64,000 nucleotides of DNA, from contig DASRDP010000058.1 in assembly GCA_035652535.1 (NCBI GenBank), forward strand, positions 1 through 64,000. The letters are read 5' to 3'. The translations under genes and the position numbers were made by a program. Every line of letters begins with the position of its first letter. The first letter of the stretch is position 1. Shown one piece after another: positions 28,571 through 36,956 of this stretch. This DNA is from Chloroflexota bacterium (lineage in GTDB: Bacteria; Chloroflexota; UBA6077; SHYK01). The notes under the pieces were generated by a model, which was not told where the DNA came from, did not search any database, and worked only from the letters and a program-made list of their open reading frames with translations.

Positions 28571-29419
28571 ATGGCCACGGTCTCGATGAAAATGCTCCTC
28601 GAATCCGGTGTGCACTTTGGGCATCAGACGCGACGCTGGAACCCGAAGATGCGCCCGTTCATCTTTACGGAGCGCAACGGAATCCACATCATCGATCTTC
28701 AGCAAACGGTCCGTCGGCTGGACGAGGCGATGGAGTGGGTCAAGAACCTCGCCGCGGATGGAGGCAAGATCCTCTTCGTGGGCACCAAGAAGCAAGCGCA
28801 GGACGCGATCCGCGAGGAGGCGTCCCGGGCCGGTATGCCCTATGTGAACCATCGCTGGCTCGGCGGCATGCTGACGAATTTCCAAACGATCCAGATGCGC
28901 ATCCGGCGGTTGGATGAGCTGGAAGAGCGCAAGGTGGCCGGTGATTTCGAGCGGCTTCCGAAGAAGGAAGCCACGCGGCTGGAGGATCAGATCGAGCGTC
29001 TCAATAAGCTCCTGGGGGGGATTCGAGCGCTCAAGCGTCTCCCGGACGCGGTCTTCATCGTCGACCCCCAGCGCGAGCACATCGTGATCGCCGAGGCGCT
29101 TCGGCTGGAGATCCCCATCGTCTCGATGGTAGACACCAATTGCGACCCCACCGTTGTGGATTACCCCATCCCGTCCAACGACGACGCGATCCGAGCGATT
29201 CGCCTGGTGACCAGTCGGATCGCGGACGCCGCGCTCGAGGGCACGCGAATCCGCGAGGCGGCGATGGTCGAGGCCGCGCCGGAAGAGACAGGCGAGGGCG
29301 AAGAGAAGGCGGGAGAGCTGGCCGCGGTCGCCGCCGACGTGACGGCCGCCGCGGAAGCGGCATTCCTTGAAAACGGGCAGGAGCCGGCGACGCCGACCGA
29401 AGTCGCGCCGGCAGAATAG
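28571..29419 (+). CDS. rpsB: 30S ribosomal protein S2
   Basis: A 282-residue S2. The family core is clear: [22 protein letters not shown] at the start, then [29 protein letters not shown] and the nucleotide-like [12 protein letters not shown] and VDTNCDP motifs. After residue 225 there is an Ala/Glu-rich acidic tail of about 55 residues that is longer than in E. coli and probably disordered. GGAGGGAGT precedes ATG 28571. It heads the series rpsB-tsf-pyrH-frr, a common bacterial order. Confidence 0.97.
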   Translation: MATVSMKMLLESGVHFGHQTRRWNPKMRPFIFTERNGIHIIDLQQTVRRLDEAMEWVKNLAADGGKILFVGTKKQAQDAIREEASRAGMPYVNHRWLGGMLTNFQTIQMRIRRLDELEERKVAGDFERLPKKEATRLEDQIERLNKLLGGIRALKRLPDAVFIVDPQREHIVIAEALRLEIPIVSMVDTNCDPTVVDYPIPSNDDAIRAIRLVTSRIADAALEGTRIREAAMVEAAPEETGEGEEKAGELAAVAADVTAAAEAAFLENGQEPATPTEVAPAE

Positions 29420-29457
29420 CTCACGCACCACATAGCCCACCAAGAAAGGAGCTCCGG

Positions 29458-29973
29458 GTGGAGATTTCCGCCGACCGGGTCAAAGAGCTGCGCGAGAAGA
29501 GCGGCGCAGGGGTAATGGACTGCAAGCGTGCACTCGTCGAAGCTGACGGGGACCTCGATCGAGCTGCGGCGCTGCTGCGCCAGCGAGGACTCGCCCAGGT
29601 GGCGAAGCGCGCCGGGCGCGAGGCGACCGAAGGAATCGTGGACGCGTACATCCACGCTGGCGGCAAGATCGGCGTGATCGTCGAAGTCAACTGCGAAACC
29701 GACTTCGTCGCCCGCACGCCCGACTTCCGCGCGCTTGCGCACGACATCGCGATGCAGATCGCGGCGACGAACCCGCCATCTGTCGGCGACGCCGAGGGCG
29801 ACGGCGAGGGCGGCGGCGAGAGCGCCGGCTCGACCGAGGATCTGCCACTCCTGAGCCAGCCATTCATCAAAGACCCGAAGCGCACCGTCGCGGATTTGGT
29901 GCGCGACACGGCTGCGCGCACGGGCGAAAATATCGTCATTCGCCGGTTCACACGGTACGAATTGGGCGCGTAG
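29458..29973 (+). CDS. tsf: Elongation factor Ts, short form
   Basis: A 171-residue guanine-nucleotide exchange factor for EF-Tu. It has the UBA-like N-terminal domain (VKELREKSGAGVMDCKRAL) and the TDFVARTPDF motif used to open EF-Tu, but only one core subdomain, so it is the short type. The usual short sequence after the ATNPP motif is replaced by a Gly/Glu/Ser-rich stretch (about residues 110-130) before the final helix. GTG 29458 has AAAGGAG six bases upstream. It abuts pyrH without any gap. Confidence 0.95.
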   Translation: MEISADRVKELREKSGAGVMDCKRALVEADGDLDRAAALLRQRGLAQVAKRAGREATEGIVDAYIHAGGKIGVIVEVNCETDFVARTPDFRALAHDIAMQIAATNPPSVGDAEGDGEGGGESAGSTEDLPLLSQPFIKDPKRTVADLVRDTAARTGENIVIRRFTRYELGA

Positions 29974-30690
29974 ATGTCTCGCGCCCGGTATCGCCGCGTC
30001 ATGCTCAAAATGAGCGGGCAGTCGCTCCAGGGCGATGCCGGCTATGGCATCGATCAGGGGACGGTCAACTACGTCGCCTCTCAGGTACACGGCGTGCGTG
30101 AGCGCGGGGTGCAGATCGGGGTAGTCGTCGGCGGCGGGAACATCTGGCGAGGCGAACAGGCCTCCCTGTCCGGGATCGATCGCGCGACGGCCGACTACAT
30201 GGGAATGCTGGCGACGGTGATCAACGCCCTCGCCCTCAAAGGAGCCCTGGAACGCCTGCACGTGGAGACACGCGTGCAGTCCGCCATCACGATGGCGCAG
30301 GTGGCGGAGTCGTACATTCGCGAGGCGGCGATCCAGCACCTGGAGAAGGGGAGGGTCGTGGTCTTCGGCGCCGGCACCGGCAATCCCTTCTTCACCGCGG
30401 ACACGGCCGCGGCCCTGCGCGCGCTGGAAGTCGGCGCCGATGTCCTGCTCATGGCGAAGAACCGGGTCGACGGCGTGTATACGGATGACCCACTGCGCAA
30501 TCCGAACGCAAAGCGCTATGATCGGCTCAGCTACATTGACGCACTGTCGCAAGGCCTGGGCGTGATGGACAGTACGGCGCTGTCACTGTGTATGGACAAC
30601 AGTCTGCCCATCATTGTCTTCGATCTGACCAATCCGAACAATCTCGCAAGGCTCTTGGACGGTGAAGCAGTCGGCACGCTTATTTCGTAG
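29974..30690 (+). CDS. pyrH: UMP kinase
   Basis: A 238-residue amino-acid-kinase-fold enzyme that phosphorylates UMP to UDP. Marks: KMSGQSLQGDAGYGID, VVVGGGNIWRG, ADYMGMLATVINALALKG, the GTGNPFFTADTAAALRA block and DGVYTDDPLRNP. The normal Lys-x-SGE motif reads KMSGQ, with Gln where Glu is usual. ATG 29974 follows the tsf stop directly (TAGATG). Confidence 0.96.
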   Translation: MSRARYRRVMLKMSGQSLQGDAGYGIDQGTVNYVASQVHGVRERGVQIGVVVGGGNIWRGEQASLSGIDRATADYMGMLATVINALALKGALERLHVETRVQSAITMAQVAESYIREAAIQHLEKGRVVVFGAGTGNPFFTADTAAALRALEVGADVLLMAKNRVDGVYTDDPLRNPNAKRYDRLSYIDALSQGLGVMDSTALSLCMDNSLPIIVFDLTNPNNLARLLDGEAVGTLIS

Positions 30691-30725
30691 GCGAAGCCCG
30701 GATGAGGTAGGGGAGGCGTCCGCGC

Positions 30726-31286
30726 ATGTCGGTGGATGATATCCAGAAGACGGCGCAGGAGCGCATGCACAAGAGCATTGAGGCGCTCAAACACGAGCTG
30801 AGCACCATCAGGACTGGTCGCGCGTCTCCAGCGCTGCTCGATCGCGTCATGGTCGACTACTTTGGGACTCCAACACCGGTCAACGCGCTCGCGACCATCT
30901 CGGCTCCTGAGGCTCGACTCATCACCATTCAACCGTGGGACCGCAGCGCCCTCCCGCTGATCGAAAAAGCGATCCAGAAATCGGACCTGGGCCTGAACCC
31001 CAACAATGACGGCACGATCATTCGGCTTTCCATTCCCCAGCTCAACGACGAGCGTCGCAAAGAGCTGGTGCGACTCGTGCAGCGGCGCGCGGAAGAGGCG
31101 CGCGTCGCCGTCCGCAACTGCCGACGCGACGCGGTTGAATCCCTCCGGCGCGAGGAGAAGGAGAAGACCATCTCCGAGGACGATCTGAAACGGGGCCAGG
31201 AACGATTGCAGAAGATCACCGACCAGTCTGTCGCCCAGGTGGACGAGATCCTCAAGTCCAAAGAGCGGGAGATCCTGGAGCCCTGA
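30726..31286 (+). CDS. frr: Ribosome recycling factor
   Basis: A 186-residue RRF that, with EF-G, splits post-termination ribosomes. The two-domain pattern is complete: LSTIRTGRASPALLD, YFGTPTPVNALATIS, SDLGLNPNNDGTIIRL and the C-terminal helix EDDLKRGQERLQKITDQSV. GGGGAGG precedes ATG 30726. The last base of its TGA is the first base of the uppS ATG. Confidence 0.97.
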   Translation: MSVDDIQKTAQERMHKSIEALKHELSTIRTGRASPALLDRVMVDYFGTPTPVNALATISAPEARLITIQPWDRSALPLIEKAIQKSDLGLNPNNDGTIIRLSIPQLNDERRKELVRLVQRRAEEARVAVRNCRRDAVESLRREEKEKTISEDDLKRGQERLQKITDQSVAQVDEILKSKEREILEP

Positions 31287-32041
31287 TGGAGCGCAACGCG
31301 AGGGCCGGGCAGGTGGTCGAGCCCAGTATCGCGGTCCCCGAGCACGTGGCGATCATCATGGACGGCAACGGTCGATGGGCCGCCGAACGTGGCCTCCCGC
31401 GCTCGGCCGGGCACCGGGCCGGCACCGAGAACATCCGGGGGATCATCCAGACGTGCGCCGATGTTGGCGTCAAAATCCTCACGCTCTACGCGTTCTCCAC
31501 AGAGAACTGGCGGCGGCCCTACGACGAGGTTGACGCGCTCTTTTCGATCCTCAGTGAGGTGATCGACCGAGAAACGCAGGAGCTGTGCCGGAAGGGAGTA
31601 CGAATTCGTCACCTGGGCACCCTGGAACACGTCCCGCCATCCCTCGCTCAGCGCATCCGAAACGCGGTCGAGACCACGCGGATGAACACCGGACTGATCG
31701 TGAACGTGGCGTTCAACTACGGCTCCCGGTCGGAGATCGTTCGCGCCGTGCGGCGAATCATGGCACAGGGCGTGGACCCGTCCGACGTCACGGAGGAAGT
31801 GATCTCCACGAATCTCGACACCTCCGGGATGCCCGATCCCGATCTGATCATTCGCACGGCTGGTGAAATTCGCCTCAGCAACTTTCTGCTCTGGCAGGCG
31901 GCATACGCGGAATATTGGGCCACAGACGTGTACTGGCCGGATTTTGATGTCGGAAAATTCCGAAGCGCCCTCGACGAGTTCGGTCGCCGTCAGCGGCGAT
32001 TCGGAGCCGTCCCGGGCGAACACCAACGAAGCAGCGCGTAG
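31286..32041 (+). CDS. uppS: Isoprenyl (undecaprenyl) diphosphate synthase
   Basis: A 251-residue cis-prenyltransferase that makes the C55 lipid carrier for cell-wall synthesis. The catalytic Asp26 is in IIMDGNGRWA; TLYAFSTENW, VNVAFNYGSR and RLSNFLLWQAAYAEYW are all present. The usual RTGGE motif reads RTAGE. Its start overlaps frr by one base, so translation is coupled. Confidence 0.96.
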   Translation: MERNARAGQVVEPSIAVPEHVAIIMDGNGRWAAERGLPRSAGHRAGTENIRGIIQTCADVGVKILTLYAFSTENWRRPYDEVDALFSILSEVIDRETQELCRKGVRIRHLGTLEHVPPSLAQRIRNAVETTRMNTGLIVNVAFNYGSRSEIVRAVRRIMAQGVDPSDVTEEVISTNLDTSGMPDPDLIIRTAGEIRLSNFLLWQAAYAEYWATDVYWPDFDVGKFRSALDEFGRRQRRFGAVPGEHQRSSA

Positions 32042-32963
32042 CCGCATTCCGCCCGCCGGTCTGGCGAGACCGCCAGCCATCCCAGTAGGGGGCGCTCGGA
32101 CGGCCAGCGGCTTGCTCATCCGGCTCGCCACTGCGCTGGTTGCTGCCCCGATCGTTGTGCTCTTGACATTCGCCGGCGGGCCCTGGTTTGCCGCGCTCGT
32201 TGTCTTGGTCGCCGGCTGGACCGGTTGGGAGCTGAGCGAGCTGCAGCGGAAGGGGGGTGTCCCCGCGTCCCCGGTCGTCACCATTCTGGCCTCGTCCGCC
32301 CTGCCCCTGTCGACCGCGTTTCATGCGCCCGCCATGGGGACAGGGCTGCTCGGACTCGCCATTATCGGAGGACTTTTGCCCGCATGGCAGCGGGTGCCGC
32401 AGTCTGAGGCGCCGAGGGGTGAATCGCTCCCGGGCGCAGAGGATGCGCCGGGCGCGACGCGCCCGCTCATTGGCTGGGCCCTCGCTCTCGCGTTTGGCCT
32501 CTACGTCGGCGTTCTACTGGCGCCGAGCATTGCCCTCCGGGAGCGTCCAGACGGCTTGCTGTGGCTCGTCGTCATTCTCGGCGCCACGTGGGCGTGCGAC
32601 AGCGCCGCCTACCTCATCGGCCGTCGATGGGGCAAGAATCGCCTGGTCCCGCGCATTAGCCCCCAAAAGTCGCGAGAGGGAACCGTCGCGGGACTCGTGG
32701 CCTCCCTCGTGGTTACCGCGGTCGCCGGGGCGGTCTGGAGCCAGCTCGGCTTGCGCGTGTTCGCCCTCGGGTTCGTCATTGCCCTCGGCGCGGTTCTGGG
32801 CGATCTCATGGAGTCCGTCATCAAGCGGCATCTTGGCGCCAAGGACTCAGGCTGGGTCATGCCAGGGCATGGCGGGCTCCTCGATCGCATCGACGGCCTG
32901 CTGGTATCGAGCTTTCTTGCGTTCTGGTACATCACGCTCACCGACGGATTTGCCAGCCGATGA
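31947..32963 (+). CDS. cdsA: Phosphatidate cytidylyltransferase
   Basis: An integral membrane enzyme that forms CDP-diacylglycerol from phosphatidate and CTP. At least seven hydrophobic segments are visible, and the C-terminal signature MPGHGGLLDRIDGLLVSS preceded by KRHLGAKDSGW is diagnostic. The start is uncertain. ATG 31947 overlaps uppS by 95 bases and gives a polar N-terminal extension of about 55 residues; TTG 32112 (MLIRLATAL) would start at the first membrane segment as in most homologues but has a poorly spaced AGGGGG site. The end overlaps dxr as ATGA. Confidence 0.92.
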   Translation: MSENSEAPSTSSVAVSGDSEPSRANTNEAARSRIPPAGLARPPAIPVGGARTASGLLIRLATALVAAPIVVLLTFAGGPWFAALVVLVAGWTGWELSELQRKGGVPASPVVTILASSALPLSTAFHAPAMGTGLLGLAIIGGLLPAWQRVPQSEAPRGESLPGAEDAPGATRPLIGWALALAFGLYVGVLLAPSIALRERPDGLLWLVVILGATWACDSAAYLIGRRWGKNRLVPRISPQKSREGTVAGLVASLVVTAVAGAVWSQLGLRVFALGFVIALGAVLGDLMESVIKRHLGAKDSGWVMPGHGGLLDRIDGLLVSSFLAFWYITLTDGFASR

Positions 32964-34108
32964 GGCGTGTGGTCGTTCTCGGCAGCACCGGCTCTGTCGG
33001 GACGCAGACACTGGACGTCATCGAGCGGCTTCATGGGCGGTCCACCGAGGGAGTCGAACGCTTTCGGGTCGTTGGCCTCGCGGCCGGGCACTGGTCTCCT
33101 GTGCTCGAGGGGCAGGTGGAGCGATGGGGGCCCGACGCGGTCGCGGTGTTCGCTCCGGCCGAGGTTGAGAAGCGGACCGATCTCCAGCTCATACACGGGA
33201 GCGATGCGCTCTCCCAATTGATCGACGTGACCGAGCCGGACGTCGTGGTCCTTGCGACCCCCGGATTGGTCGGACTTCCCGCGTGCTTGGTCGCCCTTCG
33301 TCGGGGCAAGACCGTCGCCATCGCCAACAAGGAAACGCTCGTCAGCGCAGGCGCGATCGTGACGCGCGCAGCCGCCGAGCACGGGGGAACGATCCTGCCC
33401 ATCGATTCGGAACACTGTGCCATCTGGCAATGCTTGCGGGGGGAGCGCATCGAGGAGGTCGCGCAGCTCGTCCTCACGTCCTCCGGCGGGGCCTTCCGCG
33501 ATACGCCGACCGAGGACCTCGAAATGGCCACACCGGAGCAGGCGCTCCGCCACCCGACCTGGTCGATGGGTCCGAAGATCACGATCGATTCGGCGACCCT
33601 GATGAACAAGGGCCTGGAGATCATCGAGGCGAGCTGGCTGTTCAACGTGCCAGCGCCGCGCGTCGCGCTGGCTCTTCACCGGCAGAGTATCGTGCACGCG
33701 CTCGTCGTCTTTGCCGACGGGTCGGTCAAGGCGCAGCTCGCGGTGCCTGACATGCGACTCCCCATCGCGGCGGCGTTGCTCGATCCGCACCACGTCGATC
33801 TCGACCTACCCCGCCTGGCCATCGCCGAGCTGGGTGCGCTCACCTTTGAGCCGGTTGACGAGCGACGGTACCCTGCCGTCGCCCTGGCGCGTGCAGCGGC
33901 TGCGGCGGGAGGGCTCCATCCAGCGGTCTTGAACGCCGCGAATGAGGTCGCGGTGGACCGTTTCCTGCGCCGGGAAGTAAGGTTCACTCAGATCACCGCG
34001 CTCGTGGCGGCGACCCTCGATCGCTATCAGGAAGATGGCGCCGAAGTCGAGGAGCTATTCGCGGTCGACGCGTGGGCGCGAGAAACCTGTCGCACGCTCC
34101 AAATCTGA
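32960..34108 (+). CDS. dxr: 1-deoxy-D-xylulose 5-phosphate reductoisomerase
   Basis: A 382-residue NADPH-dependent enzyme, second step of the MEP isoprenoid pathway, which feeds UppS two genes upstream. Conserved parts: LGSTGSVGTQTLDVI (nucleotide binding), ANKETLVSAG, ILPIDSEHCAIWQCL (metal-binding Asp and Glu), SSGGAFRDTP, and WSMGPKITIDSATLMNKGLE. Complete length. ATG 32960 overlaps the end of cdsA by four bases. Confidence 0.97.
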   Translation: MRRVVVLGSTGSVGTQTLDVIERLHGRSTEGVERFRVVGLAAGHWSPVLEGQVERWGPDAVAVFAPAEVEKRTDLQLIHGSDALSQLIDVTEPDVVVLATPGLVGLPACLVALRRGKTVAIANKETLVSAGAIVTRAAAEHGGTILPIDSEHCAIWQCLRGERIEEVAQLVLTSSGGAFRDTPTEDLEMATPEQALRHPTWSMGPKITIDSATLMNKGLEIIEASWLFNVPAPRVALALHRQSIVHALVVFADGSVKAQLAVPDMRLPIAAALLDPHHVDLDLPRLAIAELGALTFEPVDERRYPAVALARAAAAAGGLHPAVLNAANEVAVDRFLRREVRFTQITALVAATLDRYQEDGAEVEELFAVDAWARETCRTLQI

Positions 34109-34180
34109 TCGAACGCGGCCATTCGAACCATCGTTGCTGAGCCTCGCCAGTAAAGCGGCCCAGCGGGAGTAGGGACTATC

Positions 34181-35248
34181 TTGGAATATCTCGCCATCGT
34201 GCCCATTCTCGGGTTTCTGATGATCGCGCACGAGTTGGGTCACTTCATCGTCGCCAAGCGTAGCGGCGTGGTGGTGGAGGAGTTCGCCATCGGGTTTCCC
34301 CCGCGGCTCTTCTCCATCAGGCGCGGCGGCGTCGACTACACGCTGAACCTGATCCCGCTCGGCGCCTACGTCAAGATGCTCGGCGAGGAGGACCCGAGCG
34401 CGCCGGGCAGCTTTGCGAGCCAGCCGAAACGGATCCGCGCACTGGTGCTGGCTGCCGGGTCGGCAATGAACTTTCTGGTCGCGGTTGCCGTATTTACCGC
34501 CGCCTACGCATCCGGCTGGCCCGACTCCGATCACATGCAAGTCGAAGTGGCAGAGGTGTCGCCGGGATCTCCGGCCCAGGCGGCGGGCATTCAGCAGAAC
34601 GATCGCATCGAGCGGCTGGACGACGCTCCCGTGGTCTCGCTGGACCAATTTCGCGAGCAGTCAGCCCAGCGATTGGGCCAGCCAATCCATCTGACCATCA
34701 ATCGGTCGGGCGATGAGGTCAGCGTCGTGGTGACGCCGCGAACGGAATGGCCGGAGGGCCAGGGTCCCATCGGAATCCGATTGCGAGGACGTGCCCAGCC
34801 CGTGCCGCACGGTCCAATCGAATCGGTCGGGTTCGGGATTCGGCGATCGGTGAGCATCGTGGCGTACACGGTCGCGGCGCCGGTGCTGGCGGTGCGTGGC
34901 CAGATCTCGCCGGACGCGGTGCGCCCGATCGGACTTCCCGGGATGACGCAGGTCGCCGCCCAGGCTACGTCCGCGGCGTTCTCGAGCGGCTGGTTCTTCC
35001 CGGTGCTCCTCATCATGGGCGCATTCAGCGCAGGCCTCGCCGTCGCCAACATGCTGCCGCTACCGGCTCTCGACGGCGGCCGCCTCGTGTTCGTCCTGCT
35101 GGAGGCCGTTCGCGGGCGACGGGTGCCTCCGGAGCGCGAGGGCCTCATCCACCTCGTGGGTATGGCGGTGCTGGTGTCCATCATGGTCCTGATCTCATTC
35201 CACGACCTCGTGACGCCAGCGGTGCCAATCGATTGGGGCATTCGCTAA
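34181..35248 (+). CDS. rseP: Membrane zinc metalloprotease, RseP/RasP (site-2 protease) family
   Basis: A 355-residue intramembrane protease. The first membrane helix holds the zinc motif HELGH (His17, Glu18, His21), a central PDZ domain spans about residues 120-200 (VSPGSPAQAAGIQQNDRIE), and the last helices carry NMLPLPALDGGRLV with the third metal ligand Asp. The family cleaves membrane-bound anti-sigma factors and signal-peptide remnants. The TTG start at 34181 is supported by GGGAGTAGGG seven bases upstream. It ends the dxr transcript, 156 bases before nusA. Confidence 0.94.
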   Translation: MEYLAIVPILGFLMIAHELGHFIVAKRSGVVVEEFAIGFPPRLFSIRRGGVDYTLNLIPLGAYVKMLGEEDPSAPGSFASQPKRIRALVLAAGSAMNFLVAVAVFTAAYASGWPDSDHMQVEVAEVSPGSPAQAAGIQQNDRIERLDDAPVVSLDQFREQSAQRLGQPIHLTINRSGDEVSVVVTPRTEWPEGQGPIGIRLRGRAQPVPHGPIESVGFGIRRSVSIVAYTVAAPVLAVRGQISPDAVRPIGLPGMTQVAAQATSAAFSSGWFFPVLLIMGAFSAGLAVANMLPLPALDGGRLVFVLLEAVRGRRVPPEREGLIHLVGMAVLVSIMVLISFHDLVTPAVPIDWGIR

Positions 35249-35300
35249 CCCTTCTTAGCCTAAGCGGAACCGCGTGATCCTGGCCCCGTTTGGGGGAGCT

Positions 35301-35309
35301 TGATATAAT
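35301..35309 (+). promoter_or_regulatory. Extended -10 promoter upstream of nusA
   Basis: TGATATAATG contains TGn directly followed by the consensus TATAAT (35304-35309), a perfect extended -10. No -35 match. The predicted start of transcription is near 35315-35317, 16 bases before a terminator-like hairpin. Confidence 0.68.
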
Positions 35310-35314
35310 GTTTC

Positions 35315-35357
35315 GCAGTTGAGGGACTGCTGAAAGTGGGTTCACCCCCACTTTTTT
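35315..35357 (+). terminator. Two-hairpin leader ending in an intrinsic terminator, probable nusA attenuator
   Basis: Hairpin 1: GCAGT (35315-35319) with ACTGC (35326-35330), loop TGAGGG. Hairpin 2: AAAGTGGG (35333-35340) with CCCACTTT (35347-35354), loop of six, perfect 8-bp stem, with a run of six T (35352-35357). Hairpin 2 is a textbook rho-independent terminator. It lies after the promoter at 35301 and before the nusA start at 35405, and no other promoter is visible in the remaining 47 bases, so nusA transcripts must read through it. It would also stop transcripts from dxr-rseP. Confidence 0.72.
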
Positions 35358-35404
35358 GTTGCGCTCGAAGCGACGAGGCGCCACGGAGAAAACGGGGAAC
35401 GCGG

Positions 35405-36607
35405 ATGAAAGGCGAGTTTTTAACCGCGATCAATATGCTTTCCAACGAAAAAGGCGTTTCGCCAGATATTGTCGTTGAGGCACTCGAAAGCGCCTTAGTA
35501 TCCGCCTACAAGCGGAACTTCAGCGACGCGAACATGAACGTCGTCGCCCGGATCGACCCGGACACCGGCGAGCCGCGAGTGCTGGCCGAACGCACCGTCG
35601 TCCTGGATCCGACCGATGCGAACGAGATTAGCGTTGAGCGGGCACGGCGAATCGAGCCGGAGGCGAAGGTGGGCGACACGGTTTGGGAGGACGTGACACC
35701 CCGCTCGTTCGGACGCATCGCCGCTCAGACGGCCAAGCAGCACATCGTCCAGAAGCTGCGGGAAGCCGAGCGCAAGCGGGTGTACGACGAGTTCTCCGAG
35801 CGCGTCGGCGAGATCATCCACGGCGTGGTCCAGCGCATCGAGCAGCGCACCGTCGTGCTGGAGCTCGGGAAGACGGAAGCGATCATGCCGCCGTCGGAGC
35901 AGGTCCCCACCGAGCGCTACTTCTCGGGTCAGCGGCTTCGCGTGTACCTGGTCGAAGTGCACGAGACGCACAAGGGTCCCCAGCTGCTCGTCTCGCGCGC
36001 CCACAAGATGATGATCAAGCGGCTCTTCGAGCAAGAGATCCCGGAGATCTTCAACGGCACCGTGGAGATCAAGGCGATTGCGCGAGAGCCCGGGGCTCGG
36101 TCCAAGGTCGCCGTCCATGCCCATCAGGAGGGGATCGATCCGGTTGGCTCATGCGTGGGGCTTCGAGGGGTCCGTATTCAAAACATCGTCAACGAGCTGG
36201 GGGGCGAAAAGATCGACGTAATTCCCTGGGACCCCGATCCCGCGACCTTTGTCGCGTCGGCCCTCAGCCCCGCGCAGGTCCAGCGCGTCGACGTGGACGA
36301 GCAGGAGAAGACGGCCACGGTCGTCGTTCCGGAGCGCCAGCTCTCGCTCGCCATTGGCAGGGAAGGGCAAAACGCCCGGCTCGCAGCACGGCTGACCGGG
36401 TGGCGAATTGACATAAAGTCTGACGCGGCCCTGGCGCGCGCCGAGCTCGAAGCCTGGGCGGCGGGTGGCACCTTGGGCGCGACGAGTGAAGCGGACGCGA
36501 GCGGGCCCAGTCAAGGCGCCGGCTCACCCCCGGAGCCCGACGCGGCAGCGCCCGCCGAAGAGCACCCGGTGGAAGCAGCGGTCGACGCGACTTCGGAGCG
36601 AGAATGA
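35405..36607 (+). CDS. nusA: Transcription termination/antitermination factor NusA
   Basis: A 400-residue RNA polymerase-binding factor that promotes pausing and hairpin termination. The N-terminal domain binds polymerase (residues 1-110), then come an S1 domain (about 130-200, [14 protein letters not shown]), KH1 and KH2 ([17 protein letters not shown] and [18 protein letters not shown]). The C-terminal tail of about 50 residues is acidic, Ala/Pro-rich and lacks the E. coli acidic repeats. The usual partner rimP is not upstream. Overlaps ylxR by four bases (ATGA). Expression is probably controlled by the leader hairpin. Confidence 0.97.
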   Translation: MKGEFLTAINMLSNEKGVSPDIVVEALESALVSAYKRNFSDANMNVVARIDPDTGEPRVLAERTVVLDPTDANEISVERARRIEPEAKVGDTVWEDVTPRSFGRIAAQTAKQHIVQKLREAERKRVYDEFSERVGEIIHGVVQRIEQRTVVLELGKTEAIMPPSEQVPTERYFSGQRLRVYLVEVHETHKGPQLLVSRAHKMMIKRLFEQEIPEIFNGTVEIKAIAREPGARSKVAVHAHQEGIDPVGSCVGLRGVRIQNIVNELGGEKIDVIPWDPDPATFVASALSPAQVQRVDVDEQEKTATVVVPERQLSLAIGREGQNARLAARLTGWRIDIKSDAALARAELEAWAAGGTLGATSEADASGPSQGAGSPPEPDAAAPAEEHPVEAAVDATSERE

Positions 36608-36930
36608 AGCAGCGGCATGTGCCGCTTCGGACGTGCGCAGGCTGCCGAGAGCAGCGACCCAAACGGGAGATGGTGCGGATTGTGCGCACCCGCGAAGGAA
36701 ACGTCCGAATCGATGCGACCGGCAAGGTGTCTGGCCGTGGCGCGTACGTCTGCCTGCGCCAGGAATGCTGGGCCGCGGCCCTTCGATCGACATCGCTGGC
36801 TCACGTCCTGAAAACAGCGATATCCAGTTCGGATCTCGACGAGCTTCACCGGTTCGTCCGGGAGGGGTTTCGCCTCAAGCGCGGTGGCGGGACGGGGTTC
36901 TCCGATGCCTCAGCCCCGCTGCCGGCCTGA
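36604..36930 (+). CDS. ylxR: YlxR/RnpM family RNA-binding protein
   Basis: A 108-residue basic protein located, as usual, between nusA and infB. Family motifs: RTCAGCREQRPKREMVRIV and the strand-loop GKVSGRGAYVC. In Firmicutes the homologue binds RNase P RNA and modulates its activity; whether that holds here is unknown. The ATG overlaps the nusA stop. Confidence 0.92.
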   Translation: MKQRHVPLRTCAGCREQRPKREMVRIVRTREGNVRIDATGKVSGRGAYVCLRQECWAAALRSTSLAHVLKTAISSSDLDELHRFVREGFRLKRGGGTGFSDASAPLPA

Positions 36931-36956
36931 TATTGAAGAAAGAGTAGGGAGGAGAT

